The notes beneath the pieces are model-generated. The model was given only the letters and a program-made list of their open reading frames with translations, did not search any database and was not told where the DNA came from. 64,000 nucleotides of DNA from Boswellia sacra (taxonomy: Eukaryota > Streptophyta > Magnoliopsida > Sapindales > Burseraceae). Positions 10,435 to 22,269 of the stretch are shown piece by piece. Location of the stretch: contig SNVD02016040.1 in the NCBI GenBank assembly GCA_013180625.2, positions 1-64,000 of the forward strand. The letters run 5' to 3'. The translations under genes and the position numbers were made by a program. Numbering within the stretch: the first letter of the stretch is position 1; each line of letters begins with the position of its first letter.

Positions 10435-11862
10435 TGATGCGTTCGAAACTAGCAAGTATACTAGTCGCACAAGTAATAAAGTGATGAGTAAGATATCGTT
10501 CCCACGAAGATTGATTCTAATTAAATTTGTTATTTTTCAGCAACAATAAACTAAATATGGGGGGTTTTGTTGAATGATTAATTAAACTGAATACGAAGGC
10601 AAATAAAGAATAACACAACACAATATTAAATGAATTGAAAAATTCAATGAGAGGCACTTGGTTAAGGGTTCTTTCTCTGCCACAAGATATGAATTTGTGA
10701 AATAACATAGAATTGTAATCCAATTACAGCATTGAAGTTATCAACCGTAGATAACAACAAGCTCTGTTATCCCAATCTTTCCTTACTTTGTGTTAAATAA
10801 AACAAGCTCTTTATTTAATCTCTATCCATTAAACAACCTAGAACAAGCTCTCTGAGTTTAATTCAATGGAAGCATTACGATGAGAAAGATAGGTTGATCT
10901 AAGCACTACTCACACAAGTTCAGATTATTTAACCTAGGTTGTATTTTCCAATTGCAATCTCTGATCACAATTTTGCTACCAATGATTGGAAAATCATGAC
11001 AATTACGGATCAAGATTTCTAATCTAGCAATAGACAATAACAGATTATATTCAGTTGGCCATTCCAAATACAACCAGTAAGCAATCATAAGCATTAGATA
11101 TGGGAAAATACAAGCAACTTCAATTAGAGAATTGGATAACAATTTCTACACAATCAACTCACAAAATCCATATCAAGGGCTTTGAAATCACCCTCAACCA
11201 ATTTAGATTTAGTTACACATATTCAAACAGAATAACAAATACAATACAGAGAAATTCCAGAATTGAAAAGGAAAGAAAGGACTTAGCAAATTCTTTGAAA
11301 ATCTTCTTTGTAGATGAATCTTCTTGGAATTGTAGTTCCTCCTCTTTCAAAATCTTCTTTCTCCTTCAAGAACTCCAAGGGATGAGAGAAATCCAGAAAT
11401 GCAGCCTCCTCCCACGTTTTCCCCTCTTCAAGTTATGAAAATAAAACCCTAAAATGTGTTTAAATACTATGCTACAGTAACTTGCTACAGTGCCCCGTAT
11501 TTAATAACATGCTACAGTGATATATGGAATTACAAATATACACTTCTCATACCATTTTTATCACAACTTTCGGTACACTACATAAATTCGTGAACCGTAA
11601 ATTTCTCCAGAAAATAGACTTCGAGAGCTTTTCAATGGTATATAGCATGTTATCCGGTTAATTGTATATCGATACAATCAACTCCAAGAAATTGGTTGAC
11701 TAGCAGAGGTGAAAATGAAGGGTTTTACTCCATTTTTGTGCAAGTTCCTCCAAAACTCCTACAAACATCAAAAACCACACAAAAACATAAAAATACCAAG
11801 GAATATAGCAAAGAAACATGGACGAATTGATATGAAAATGATATATAAATAGACACTTATCA
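10435..11862 (-). repeat. 5' LTR of element A, complete, 1428 bp
   Basis: On the minus strand it runs from TGATAAG to GCATCA, a TG...CA LTR. Its outer part matches the window's first 667 bases, and its whole length matches the solo LTR at 27032-28461 in the opposite orientation. It should hold the promoter of element A. Short frames inside it are noise. Confidence 0.95.
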
Positions 11863-12700
11863 AAGACCAATCTTTACGGTTTGGGTTAACCATTTTTTCT
11901 AAGATCTGTTTTATCTCCCCATTAGCTAATTCAACTTGTCCACTTGTTTGTGGGTGATAAGTTGTAGAAACTTTATGAGTTATTCCATATTTCTTCATTA
12001 GAGTTTCAAATGGTTTGTTACAAAAATGTGCGCCCCCATCACTAATAATGGCTCGAGGAATTCCAAATCTACACAAGATATTCTCTTTCAAGAATTTGAT
12101 AACCTATTTTGTGATTATTGTTTCAACATAGAATTGCCTCGATCCATTTTGAAACATAGTCTACTGCAACAAGAATATACACAAAACCAAATGAAGGTGG
12201 AAAAGGTCCCATAAAATCAATACTCCAACAGTCAAAGATTTCAAAAACAAGAATGGGATTGAAAGGCATCATGTTTCGTTTTGAAATGGATCCTAATTTT
12301 TGACAATTTTCACAAGTTTTGTAAAATGCATGTGCATCCTTAAATATGGTGGGCCAATAAAATCCACATTGCAAGATTTTTGCAGTTATTTTTTTAGGTG
12401 AGAAATGTCCTCCACATGCTTCAGAATGACAAAAATTAATGACCCTACTTACCTCATTGTCGGGTGTGCATATTCTAATTATTTGATCCGGATAATATTT
12501 GAACAAATATGGGTCATCCAAATAAAAATTTTTCACCTCGGTCAAAAACTTCCTTTTGTCTTGAGCATTCCAATGAGGTGGCATTTCTCTTATTGCAAGG
12601 AAATTTACAATGTTACCAAACTAAGATACAACAGCAACGGAGAATAAAAATTCATCAGGAAAAGAGTCATTGATAGGTGAAGTTTCAATTAATGTACCTG
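11863..12700 (-). pseudogene. Element B integrase, cut by element A
   Basis: The zinc-binding part ([15 protein letters not shown], later CENCQKLGS) and start of the catalytic core ([21 protein letters not shown]) lie in 12123-12584. After a frame change near 12110 the core resumes with [18 protein letters not shown] and [19 protein letters not shown], holding the second Asp and the Glu. Coding similarity ends at 11863. The longer reading frame that runs on to 11768 is an accident of LTR sequence. Confidence 0.9.
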
Positions 12701-13930
12701 TCGTTAGTCTTGAAAGATGATCTGCAACGACATTTTTGGCTCCTTTCTTATCCTTTATTGTGATGTTGATTCTATGAGCAATAAGATCCACTATATCAAT
12801 CTAGGTTTTGCATCCTGTTTAGACATTAAATATCTTACAACTGCATGGTTAGTGTAAACAATTGTTGGACAACCAATTAAATAATATCAAAATTTGTCCA
12901 ATGCAAATACTACTGCAAGTAGTTCTTTTTCAGTTGTTGTGTAATTCGTTGGTGCATCATTTAAAGTCCTACTTGCATAGTATATCACATAAGGCTTACC
13001 TTCTTTTCTTTGTCTTAAGACAGCACCAACGGCATAATCACTTGCATCACCATCAATTCAAAAGGCAAGGACCAATTGGGAGATTGCATAATTGGAGCAG
13101 TTGTTAAAAGTCCAATTAACTTATCAAAGGCATTTTTACATTCTTGAGCCCATTCAAAAGAAGTGTCTTTTATTAAGAGGTTACAAAAAGGTTTAGATAT
13201 AGCACTAAAATTTCTTATGTACCTCCTATAAAATGCAGCATGCCCTAAGAATGAACGGACCTCTTTAACTGCTTTTGGTGGAGGCAAATAGGAAATTAAT
13301 TTCACTTTTGCTTTGTCCACTTCAATTCCCTTAGAAGACACCACATGACCTAAGACAATTCCTGAAGTGCCCATATAATGACATTTTTTTCAATTCAAAA
13401 TAAGACCTTTTTCTACACACCTTTTTAGGACTTTTTCTAAGTTTTGAAGACAATTCTCAAAAGAATTTCCAAAGACAGTTAAATCATCCATAAAAACTTC
13501 TAAACAATGCTCAACCATGTCACTAAAAATGCTTAACATGCATCTTTGAAAAGTGGCTGGGGCATTGCAAAGTCCAAAAGGCATCCCCCTAAATGCAAAA
13601 GTGCCGAAGGGGCACATGAATGTGGTCTTTTCTTGGTCTTCAAGTGTAATGGGAATTTGATAATAGTCTGAATATCCATCAAGAAAGCAGTAGTAGGAGT
13701 GCCCTACTACTCTTTCTAGAATTTGGTCAAGGAATGGTAAGGGAAAATGGTCTTTTCTGGTGACAACATTTAATTTTCTATAATCAATGCACATCCTCCA
13801 ACTAGATGAGACTCGAGTTGGCAATGATTCTGCCTTTTCATTTTTGACTACTGTAATGCCAGATTTCTTAGGTACTACTTATGTAGGGCTTACCTAATTA
13901 CTATCAGAAATAGGGTAGATAATTCCCATA
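12701..13930 (-). pseudogene. Element B reverse transcriptase and RNase H, broken
   Basis: RT block 13390-13824 contains CIDYRKLNVVTRKDHFPLPF, FLDGYSDYYQIP, MPFGLCNAPATFQRC and the catalytic VFMDDLTVFG. RNase H follows from 13374 (LGHVVSSKGIEVDKAKV, later a broken catalytic Asp region near 13040). One stop (TGA or TAA) separates RT from RNase H near 13385. It is among the best preserved RT frames in the window. Confidence 0.9.
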
Positions 13931-14905
13931 TCAAGTAGTTTGCGAACTTCAGCCCTAATGACCTCTTTCATGTGGGGATTTAATCTCATTTGAGGTTGTT
14001 GGGATATTTTGACATTTTCTTCTAAATGTATTCTATGTGTACAAATCAAAGGGTTAATGCCTTTTATGTCTTTTAAAGTCCATCCGATTGCATTTTTATG
14101 CCTTTTAAGTACGTGTATCAACTTACCTTGTTGCTTGCTTGTGAGGGATGAAGAAATTACAATCGGATATGTCTGATTCTCCTCAAGATATGCGTATTTC
14201 AGTCCTTCAGGTAAGGGCTTCAGTTCTAACTTGGGAGCTTCCTCTTCCTTGCTTTCATTCATTTGCCCCAATTCTTCGAATCTTGATTTTGAGCCTTTTT
14301 CCATCATCTGTGCACAATCCAGTAAAGAACATATATCAGAAAGATCAGGCTCTAGTTCCATATTTGATTCTAATGAATTCATTAAACAAGTTTCCAAAGG
14401 GTCAGAAGAACTCCCTTTTTGGATGTGGTCTTCTACAATAGTTTCAATCATATTAGCCTCCTCAATTTCATCATCTTCTTTATGTGGTTGTTTGCACATA
14501 TTAAAAACATTAAGTTCTAATGTCATGTTCCCAAATGATAGCTTCATGACTCAATTCCTGCAATTAATCAAAGCATTAGAGGTAGCTAGAAATGGACGCC
14601 CTAAAATAACAGGAATTGAATTGCATACTTCCACTGGTTATGTGTCCAAGATGATAAAATCAACTAGATAAATGAATTTATCAACTTGAACTAACACATC
14701 TTCTACTACTCCTTTTGGTACTTTAATTGATCTATCAGCAAGCAAAAGAGTAACAGAAGTCGGTTTTAACTCACCTAGATTGAGTTTCTGAAAAACCGAG
14801 TGTGGAAGCAAATTCACACTAGCACCAAGATCAAGTAAAGCTTGTTCAATTTTACGGTCTCCAATAACACATGAAATTGTAGGACAACCTGGTCCTTATA
14901 TTTCA
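13931..14905 (-). pseudogene. Element B protease and linker, broken
   Basis: Reading the minus strand at about 14560-14880 gives an aspartic protease of the DLGA type (LLDLGASVNLLPHSVF, later ADRSIKVPKGVVEDVLVQVD). Stops near 14640 and 14550 interrupt it. The frame at 13894-14547 is the acidic linker before RT (KLSFGNMTLELNVFNM, then LELKPLPEGLKYAYLE, then GWTLKDIKGINP). Confidence 0.85.
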
Positions 14906-14918
14906 CTGTATTATTGTT

Positions 14919-16709
14919 TTAAAGAATAGCACTTACTTGCTCGGCTAGAAAGGCCTTCTTTTTCACATTCAATGTCCTTTTTACAGTGCATAAGTCTTTC
15001 AAAAATTTTGCATAAGAAGGTACCTGTTTGATCACATCAAGCAAGGGAATGTTGACCTTTACCTGTTTAAAAATTTCAAAGATTTCAGAATTGTGAGTTG
15101 GCTTCTTTTGTGTGGCTAATGCTTGAGGAAATGGAGGCATAGATGAGGATTTGGTTTCTTCTTCACTAGTTATTGGTTTGGCAACCTCTTTCTACCATTT
15201 AGAGATCGATTCTTCTTCTTCCTCATAAGGGTTAAGAATGTCTTTTTTAACAACCTTACCATTACGAAGGGTCATGACTGATTTGACTTGGTCAAAATAA
15301 TGGTTACTTGAACTCCCTGCATTTGAGTTAGATTGATCTTTGGGGTTTTGCAATGTTTGAGAAGGAAATTTCCCTTTTTCTTGGATGCTAAATGTAGATG
15401 CAAATTTGGCAAGAGTGTCTGACAAATTTGCTAATGTTTGAGTAGTTTGACTATTGAAAGTCTCTTGCTTTGTAATGAATGAATGCAATATCTCTTCAAA
15501 GTCATTCCTAGGAGGAGGAGCATATGCATGATCATGAGAATTTTGAAAATTTTGTCGTGTTTGAAAAGGGACTTGTGAAGACTGTGCATGATTGTCATTT
15601 TTCCAACTAAAATTTGGATGATTTCTCCAACCGAGATTATAGGTTTGTGAGTATGGATTGTGATTTGGCCTTTTGAAAGTGTTCAAGGCATTGGCTTGTT
15701 CATGGAGACATTCCCTAAAGGCAGGCAAAGTTGGGCAATCATCAGTAGAATGATCATTGTCATTACAAATGTGACAGACAATTTCTTGAATAGAATTCAA
15801 TTGACTGCTCTTTTTCATTTCTAAAGCCTCGACTTTTCTAGCTAGGGATACATATTTGGCTTGAAGGTCATGGTCTTCCCTAAGGTTGTGAATGCCTCTA
15901 TTGGATGTCGAGGTTGGGGCCTTGCTTGGTAGCTCATAGGTGCCAGCAGTGTCCCAATTTTGTGCCTTGTCTGCCAAGGAATCTAGGTAGTCAATTACTT
16001 CCTCAAGTTCTTTATCTCCAAATTCTTCATTACATATTAACTCTACTAGTTGCCTATTTTGAGGGGTTAACCCTTCATAGAAGTGTGAAACTATTCTCCA
16101 AGTTTCAAAACCATGGTGAGGATAGGTGTTAAGTAGTTCCTTGTACCTATCCCAACATTGGTAAAGGGTTTACTCTTGTTTTTTAGTGAAATTGAAAATT
16201 TGTCTTTTAAGAGAATTTGTTCTATGGGTAGGAAAATTTTTTTTCAAAAATTGTTGTTTCATCTCATCCCATGAACTGATAGAATTCGACCTTAAATTTT
16301 GTAGCCATGTTCTAGCTTTATTTTTTAAAGAAAAAGGAAAAAACTTTAATCTAATGGTGTTTATGCTACAATTTGGGTCACTGTAAGAGTTACACACCTC
16401 TTCAAAGATTTTTAAGCGCGAATATGGTTTCTCTATATCAAGACCATGAAAGGTGGGTAGAAGTTGAACTAAACTCAGTTTGAAATTAAAATGGATTGAA
16501 TCGGGAGGAGAAACTATACAAGATAGTGCACTAGTCCTTACTGGATTCATGTAATCTCTGGGGGTTCTTGGTTGGTTTTGATCATTTTGTTGGGAACGAT
16601 TGTCCCCTTCATCTGTGAACCTTTCCACATGATTGTCGGCCATATTTTCTAAGGAAGATGATGTTTTTCTAACAAGTCTACCATTAGATGTTCGTGACCA
16701 AATTTTCAT
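14919..16709 (-). pseudogene. Element B gag, broken
   Basis: I choose the ATG at 16709 (MKIWSRTSNGRLVRK) because the upstream extension lies in the leader. Capsid-like region 16170-16560 (SLVQLLPTFHGLDIEKPYS, FFPFSLKNKARTWLQNL). The CCHC knuckle CHICNDNDHSTDDC is near 15740-15780. The C-terminal part (VNIPLLDVIKQVPSYAKFLK) is at 14919-15140. Frame breaks near 16165, 15985 and 15190. Confidence 0.88.
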
Positions 16710-16822
16710 GCAAGAAAGAGAAAAGAAAAGGGAATAAAAGATGAACACATGGCAAAGAAAAAAAATTAAGATCTAGAATGAGAATAGAAAATACTTACAA
16801 TTTTGCACGCCAATTTTTACCT

Positions 16823-16854
16823 TCCCCGGCAACGGCGCCACGACAACGGTACCA
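16823..16854 (-). promoter_or_regulatory. Duplicated primer-binding site of element B
   Basis: A good tRNA-Asp site (TGGCGCCGTTGCCGGGGA) is at 16823-16840. Between it and the LTR lies a 14-base near copy, TGGTACCGTTGTCG (16841-16854), with three changes. The near copy sits six bases from the LTR, exactly where elements A and C have their single site, so the better match is displaced inward. Confidence 0.8.
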
Positions 16855-16860
16855 AAAACT

Positions 16861-18262
16861 TGACACATCCGAAAATAGGATTGTCTTCCAAGTATAGGAG
16901 TGTCGAAGTAATAAACTGGGTGAGACCGGGGTCGATCCACAAGGAAGGGGATTTTAGCGCTACAAACTATAAGGTAAGCAAATATGATATGAATAATTAA
17001 GATGATATTAACAAAAGGTGGTAAAATCATTTATGGAAATAGGAGGTAAAACCTACCATAGCAAATAAAAGAACAATTTCATAAGCAATAAATAAGAATA
17101 ATTAAATTACAAAAGTAAGAGGAATTAACACAATAATAATGAAAGCTAAGGTTAGGGGATCCGCCCTTGATATATCAAATAAGGATAAATAGCCTATTTT
17201 AGTTATATGAATTACATTTGTTTTGTTACCAATATTTATACCACTTCTTGTAAATGGGTTCAAGTATCCAATGTGCCAATCACCATATGTCTACAACAAA
17301 TCAAGGTTACTAACTAGACTTGTGTTGGTAAGGAAGAACCATACGACATATAGAAAGGATCCAAGCATTTGATGTGCCAAGGATTGTCGACAATAGATCA
17401 AGACCTCTACTTTACGAGTGGTGTCAAGATTGATTAGAGAAATAAATATAAATCATATAAAATAGATAACAAAGATTACGATTATTAAGCACATACCAAA
17501 GGGTTAGAAAATCCTTATTCTCATATCGAGGATTTCACCCTTTCACCTTAGCAAAAGAGAATTTAGCAAAACATTATAAAAGAAAGAAAACAAATTGCAA
17601 GAAAAAGAAAATTCATTAATAACATTAAAATACAAGAAAGAAAAACACAATAACAAGAGATCCTAGCCAAGGCCGAGATGCCCCAATGTGTCACAAGACA
17701 CCTCTATTTATAGATACATTCAGGGGCAAACTTGTCAAATTACAAAAGAACATTTGTCAAATATTTTGTTGACAATTGGGGTAATTAGGTGAACCAAATT
17801 TGACCACCAATTTTGACATTGAATTATGATAACATGTCTTCATGAAAGTTGTAGATATTTCTCTTAGCTTTCTAGAACATCTTAATTCATATGATTTGGA
17901 TTCGTATTTTGAGAGATATAGTCAAAATATTGGGGCATGGTCAGGCTGGGCTGAAACTATAGATGGGTTCACTTCAAACCCATTTTGGTCCACTAAGAGC
18001 CCGAATTTGATGATGCTTGTGAAATATAATTTTGTAGATAATTTAATCAGCTTTCCAAGACATTAAGATTTGCATCATTCTAATCTATAAATAAAAGGTT
18101 ATGCCCATTTTACAGAACCTACATCAAAACCAAAAGTAAGAGAAAGTTAATTCAAAAGACGTAAAGACTACAAATATACTTAAGTTGAGGAATTTAATGA
18201 CACTATTAATGTAATATGATGAATTAAGCTCTTCTTAAGCATACATATTTAAGTGTTAATCA
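16861..18262 (-). repeat. 5' LTR of element B, 1402 bp
   Basis: In plus orientation it runs TGACACATCC...GTGTTAATCA. It matches the LTR of element C (33734-33771 plus 38283-39744) in reverse. The next bases acttt (18263-18267) should be one copy of the target duplication; the other lies outside the window. Confidence 0.9.
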
Positions 18263-18990
18263 ACTTTTTGATTTCTACCATAGGTATTCACACCAGAGGT
18301 GGTAGAGTGACATTATCTTCCATGATGTCTTTGCTTGAGATGATACATACGACCTCATCTGGTTGGCTTCATCTTCTTTAATTCTACCTTCTTGTACAGT
18401 TTCTACTGGTTTCACCGGACGGTCTTGGCGACCCATATCTTGTGACTATCATTATGAGACCTAGTTTTACTGTAGTTCCTTTGATTCTAGCTGAGATATT
18501 GATTGGTCTAGATCGCATTAAGATTGATTTGAGTCAGAGATTTGGTGGCAGCCTTCTACTTCTTCAGGTATTTTCCTCTTCACCCTTATTTTGTCCAAGC
18601 AAGTCTATTTTTCTTTTCCTTCTTTTTTCTTTTTTTTTTAATACTCTAATTTTACCTAAGCCGCCTTTTCGGGTTTTCGACTTAGCGAGCTTGCCCTAAT
18701 TTTTGCCTAAGTCGCCCTTTTTAGGTTTTGAACTTAGCAGGCTTTTTCTTTTTTCCTTTTTCACATTAACTTTTGCCTAAGCTGTCCTTTCAGGTTTTTA
18801 ACTTAGCAAGCTTGCCTTAATTTCAGGTTTTCAACTTGGCAGACTTTTTTTTTTTATTTTTCTTCTCCAGGTTTGGTTACAAGATGGGTTGTCTATTCTA
18901 ACACCATTTAAAAGGGATATTTCTCATTATGGCCTTTGACTTCATATAAGAAGGAGACTTGAGAGATGTTCTTATTGGGTCAACTGGCTC
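18263..18990. other. 3' non-coding block of element F with degenerate tandem repeats
   Basis: About 18645-18855 holds four degenerate copies of a motif like gcctaagccgcctttt.aggtttt.aacttagca(g/a)gctt, spaced roughly 50-80 bases and separated by T-rich tracts. No convincing gene on either strand between 18263 and 18990. Confidence 0.65.
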
Positions 18991-19039
18991 TAAATCATTC
19001 CAGATACTCATATCTATTGGTATTGTCTGTAGTGGAGGC

Positions 19040-19395
19040 TGGAGCACGTGATAGTCAAGACCTTCATTGCATGTGTGCCTTTAGCAGGTTTCACCCATAA
19101 TTCATTCTGTGATCTTGCTAAACTGCATCAGCAGTATGGACTTAAGCAGAGGATCATAGATTCATCGACTGCTTTCAGTCTTGGAAGATGGTTTTCTCCT
19201 TATCTAGAGCGTGTGAAGGATTCTTAGCTGCATCGAGTCATCGAGAGCAATCTGTTCCATGATCTTGACTTTGAGATAGACGAACAATACAAGGATTAGG
19301 TGACCCTTCAGACTTTTAGTCTTGATCCTGCTATTTGAACCAGCCAATGCTGTGAGCGATATGGCAAGCCTATTCGTAGTCCAGTGAAGAGGTAG
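19040..19395 (+). pseudogene. Antisense reading frame between pol and 3' end of element F
   Basis: On the plus strand, opposite to F pol, one frame reads as protein for about 118 codons: HVIVKTFIACVPLAGFTHNS, LAKLHQQYGLKQRIIDSSTA, FSLGRWFSPYLERVKDS, then beyond three stops FEIDEQYKD and GKPIRSPVKR, ending at a TAG. Two stops are TAG where TGG is easily restored by one transition, and the third is TGA. That is what decay of a once-open frame looks like. Some Tat-lineage elements carry an antisense ORF of unknown role in this place. I do not know its function. Confidence 0.5.
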
Positions 19396-19689
19396 AGACG
19401 ACATTGATAGTTTCATTATTAGCTTAGATATTATATGCTTTCCTTTTATCATCATGCAAAGTAATAAGACACATTTCAAAGGCATATTTGTTTTCCAAAA
19501 ATTTCATTTTGTTAATAAAAGTATAATTCTTTGTTCTTTAAACAATATGTGCATAATAAGTAACTCATATCGTTAATCAGTCATTTCTAGTTTTCTGATT
19601 AATTATTTTTCCTCTCACACTTTTTTCTTTTTTATTATTTTTTTCATACATAGTATTTCTTTAGCCTGTCCATGTTGATAGGCTCAATG

Positions 19690-20961
19690 AACTCATTTCC
19701 TTAAATGTATGATAGGATAACAGGTCTGCCGGATATGACCTTTGTGGCAATGAATGGGCCCTCCCAGTTGGGCTTGAACTTCTCTCTCTGATCCAACTTG
19801 TTTAAGGACCAATTCCCCTTGTTTCAACTTCCTCCTTACCTTTATTTTTTTGTCAAAGGCTCAAACAACCCCATAATGGTACAACTACATGTGATATCTG
19901 GCCTTCATTCTTTTCTCATCAATCAAGGCCAATTGTTCACATCTATTGTGAATCCAATCCCTTTCAGGAATTTTTGCTTCCATCAGAAGCACCCTTATTG
20001 ATTTCATTTCTATCTCAATTGGTAGGACTACTTCTGGGCGATACACCAACAAGAAGGGCCTCATGTCGTTAAGCTTTTAGGTGTTGTTCTATAACCTCAT
20101 AACATAAACAATAGCTTCTTTGCCCAATCCTTGTATGTCTGTACCATCTTGGCCAACATCTTCTTAAGCTCTATTTGCTTGTAGCCGATATGGAGATGAC
20201 TTATGGTGTTCAATCCCATACTTCTCACACAAGGCCTTAGTCTCAACCTGGAAATAAACTCCATTGTCAATCACGATGTGATATGGTACTCAAAATCTGC
20301 ATACGATATTCTTCTCAATCAACTTCATTATCTGTTTTGCCCCCAGTTTACTATAGGACTCAGCTTCTATCCACTTGGTGAAGTAGTCAATCACCGCCAT
20401 CATATATTGATGCCCATTAGAGACTGATGGCCTTATCTTGCTTATAATGTCAATGCCCTATACATCAAATGGCCACAGTGCTGTCATTCCTTATAGCTCT
20501 AAGGGTGGTTGTTGAATCAAATTTCTATTGATTTGGCACTGGTGACACCTCTTCACAAATTGGACACAATCCATCTCTACGATTAGCCAGTAAAAGCCCT
20601 GCCTTATTATCTTCTTTGCAAGAATTAGCTCATTCATATGTGGCCCACATACACCATTATGGATTTTCTCTGTAAGCCTTATAACTTCTTTCTTATCAAC
20701 ACATCTTAATTGCATCCCTTCTAGCATTCTCTTGTACATCTCTCCTTGATGACAAGTAAATTTTTGGGCCAACCTTTGTAGTATAGCCCTTTCTTTCTCA
20801 TTGGCCTCATCTAGCAGAATTTTGTCTTTCAGGTATCTTTTCAAATCATAGAACCATGGCTTTTCATCTACCTCTGCTTCCATTACATAAGGTTTCATGT
20901 AGCAAGGACCCCATGCTCGTGATATCACTATTGATCTTATTAATAATTCTTGGGTATTCAC
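19690..20961 (-). pseudogene. Element F integrase, broken
   Basis: The zinc-binding region is clear at 20491-20961 (HNGVCGPHMNELILAKKIIR, then CHQCQINRNLIQQPP). The catalytic core continues at about 20190-20480 (VIDYFTKWIEAESY, then VIDNGVYF where most copies have a D-x-G-x-x-F box) and a tail runs to near 19690 (GPFIATKVISGRPVIL). Stops and frame changes are frequent. Confidence 0.82.
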
Positions 20962-20989
20962 CCTAGACAGATGCCAAAGAAGCTAAAAC

Positions 20990-21805
20990 ATCGACCATTT
21001 GATTCTCATTTTTGGCAAGATGGTTGAAGGTACATCCCTTGAACCTCCCAATCAACGTTTTAATGTGCTTGAGATACGATTTGAGTCTTCCTTTCCTTAG
21101 ATCCCAATCTTTATTGGCTCAAGAGATGACTAATTTAGAATCTCCTAACACTTTTATTTCATTAATGTCTACTGTAGTCATGATTTCTAACTCATAGGCA
21201 TATGCTTCATATTCAGCCATGTTATTGGTGACTTTGAACTCCAGCTTCTTAGCAAAGGGAATGATTTCCTCAGTTGGTGAGACCAGAATAACTCATATTC
21301 TAGCACCATTTCTATTGACAGCTCTGTAAAGAACATTCTCCATCCCACTACTGAGATTACCCCTAGATGTTCATCTAGCAAGTCCAACTCCCATGGTTCA
21401 TCATAATCGATTAGATTCATGGCTAAGAATTCTGTAACTACTCTTCCTTTCACCACCTTTTTGGTGATATATTCAATGTCAAATTCTAACAATTGGAGTA
21501 GCCACCTTGCTAGCTTTCCAACCAAGGATGATGTTTTGTAAAGATACTTTATCAGATCCTCCTTTGAGACAACCTTAATCTTATAAGACTGAAAGTAGTG
21601 TCTTAACTTCTTCGCTAGCCACACTATAGCTAAGCACATTTTCTCCATGTAACTGCATTTCATCTTGTATGGAAGCAACTTCTTGCTAAGATAATAGATG
21701 ATATGTTCCATACCGTTCTTATTTTCTTGCGTAAGAATAGCACCAATGGTCTTTTCTTCAAGAGCCAAGTAGAGAATTATATTCTTGTCAGGTTTCGATG
21801 ATCTC
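20990..21805 (-). pseudogene. Element F RNase H and additional archaeal-type RNase H, broken
   Basis: Frame 21187-21768 starts in the connection/RNase H of RT (TIGAILTQENKNGMEHIIYY, then the end LLEFDIEYITKK). After a linker come fragments typical of the second RNase H of Tat elements: a WRMFF start and, in another frame, NMAEYEAYAYELEIMTT near 21190-21240. The 5' side is cut at 21805 by element E and continues at 25848. Confidence 0.8.
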
Positions 21806-21972
21806 TGTTAAATCTCTATATAGACATTTAGGAAAATTTAGGATTATGTTCTTATTATATTTGATTTACTTTCTTATTTTAGATTCCTATTGTACTATAT
21901 ATATGTATACCTCTTTACAATGGAAACATATCAAACATTTCTCCTAAATTCGTTTTTTTCTCTCTCTTAACA
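21806..21972 (+). repeat. 5' LTR of element E
   Basis: TGTTAAATCTC...CTCTTAACA, 167 bp. A run of alternating TA (tatatatatg) near 21900 could serve as the TATA region. Confidence 0.93.
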
Positions 21973-21984
21973 TGGTATCAGAGC
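21973..21984 (+). promoter_or_regulatory. Primer-binding site of element E (tRNA-iMet)
   Basis: TGGTATCAGAGC directly follows the LTR, the classic plant copia primer site. Confidence 0.95.
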
Positions 21985-22269
21985 AAGATCCTCCTTTCAT
22001 AATCCTTTTTTATTAAAAAAAAAATTTGCAAACCCTAACCCGTTTCTGTCTAAGGTAGATCGCCCCCCTCTGGTCAGCCGTGACTATCACCGCCCACTCC
22101 TCTGAGATCGTCGGTCGTCGGCGAGCAAAACCCAGTTGTCTTCGCCGAAAAATTCTACCGAAAAGTTTTTTTCGATCGCTGAAAAAGCTACTACAGTGTT
22201 CAAATACGGTCGAAAACCACTCCATTCAGATCGTCGGTCGCTGGTAACCAAAAGCCCTCTTCTGGTAGG

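Larger units (their letters stand above)
1..11862 (-). mobile_element. Element A: Athila-like Ty3/gypsy LTR retrotransposon carrying a LOG gene (3' LTR cut by window edge)
   Basis: The first 667 bases match 11196-11862, so they are two copies of one LTR. Between them, on the minus strand, lie a primer site, gag, protease, RT, RNase H, integrase and a long 3' region. Domain order RT-RH-IN defines Ty3/gypsy. The RT wording (FMDDFSVFG), the DLGA protease and the tRNA-Asp primer site fit the Athila lineage. By eye the two LTR stretches differ at about 19 of 667 positions (roughly 3%), so the insertion is not very recent. The gag-pol frames are broken. The element sits in the integrase region of element B. 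The first bases after its right end are aagac; the matching target duplication would be left of the window. Confidence 0.93.
11863..18262 (-). mobile_element. Element B: Ty3/gypsy retrotransposon interrupted by element A
   Basis: Minus strand order is 5' LTR (16861-18262), primer site, gag, protease, RT, RNase H, integrase. The integrase stops abruptly at 11863 where element A's LTR begins, so the rest of B, including its 3' LTR, lies left of the window. Protein wording is close to element C (33734-45354), its relative on the other strand. Its coding blocks are longer than those of C but still broken. Confidence 0.92.

Noticed and set aside
11768..11862. Continuation of the element B integrase frame past 11863
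   Set aside because: This part is LTR sequence of element A; the open frame across the junction is accidental.
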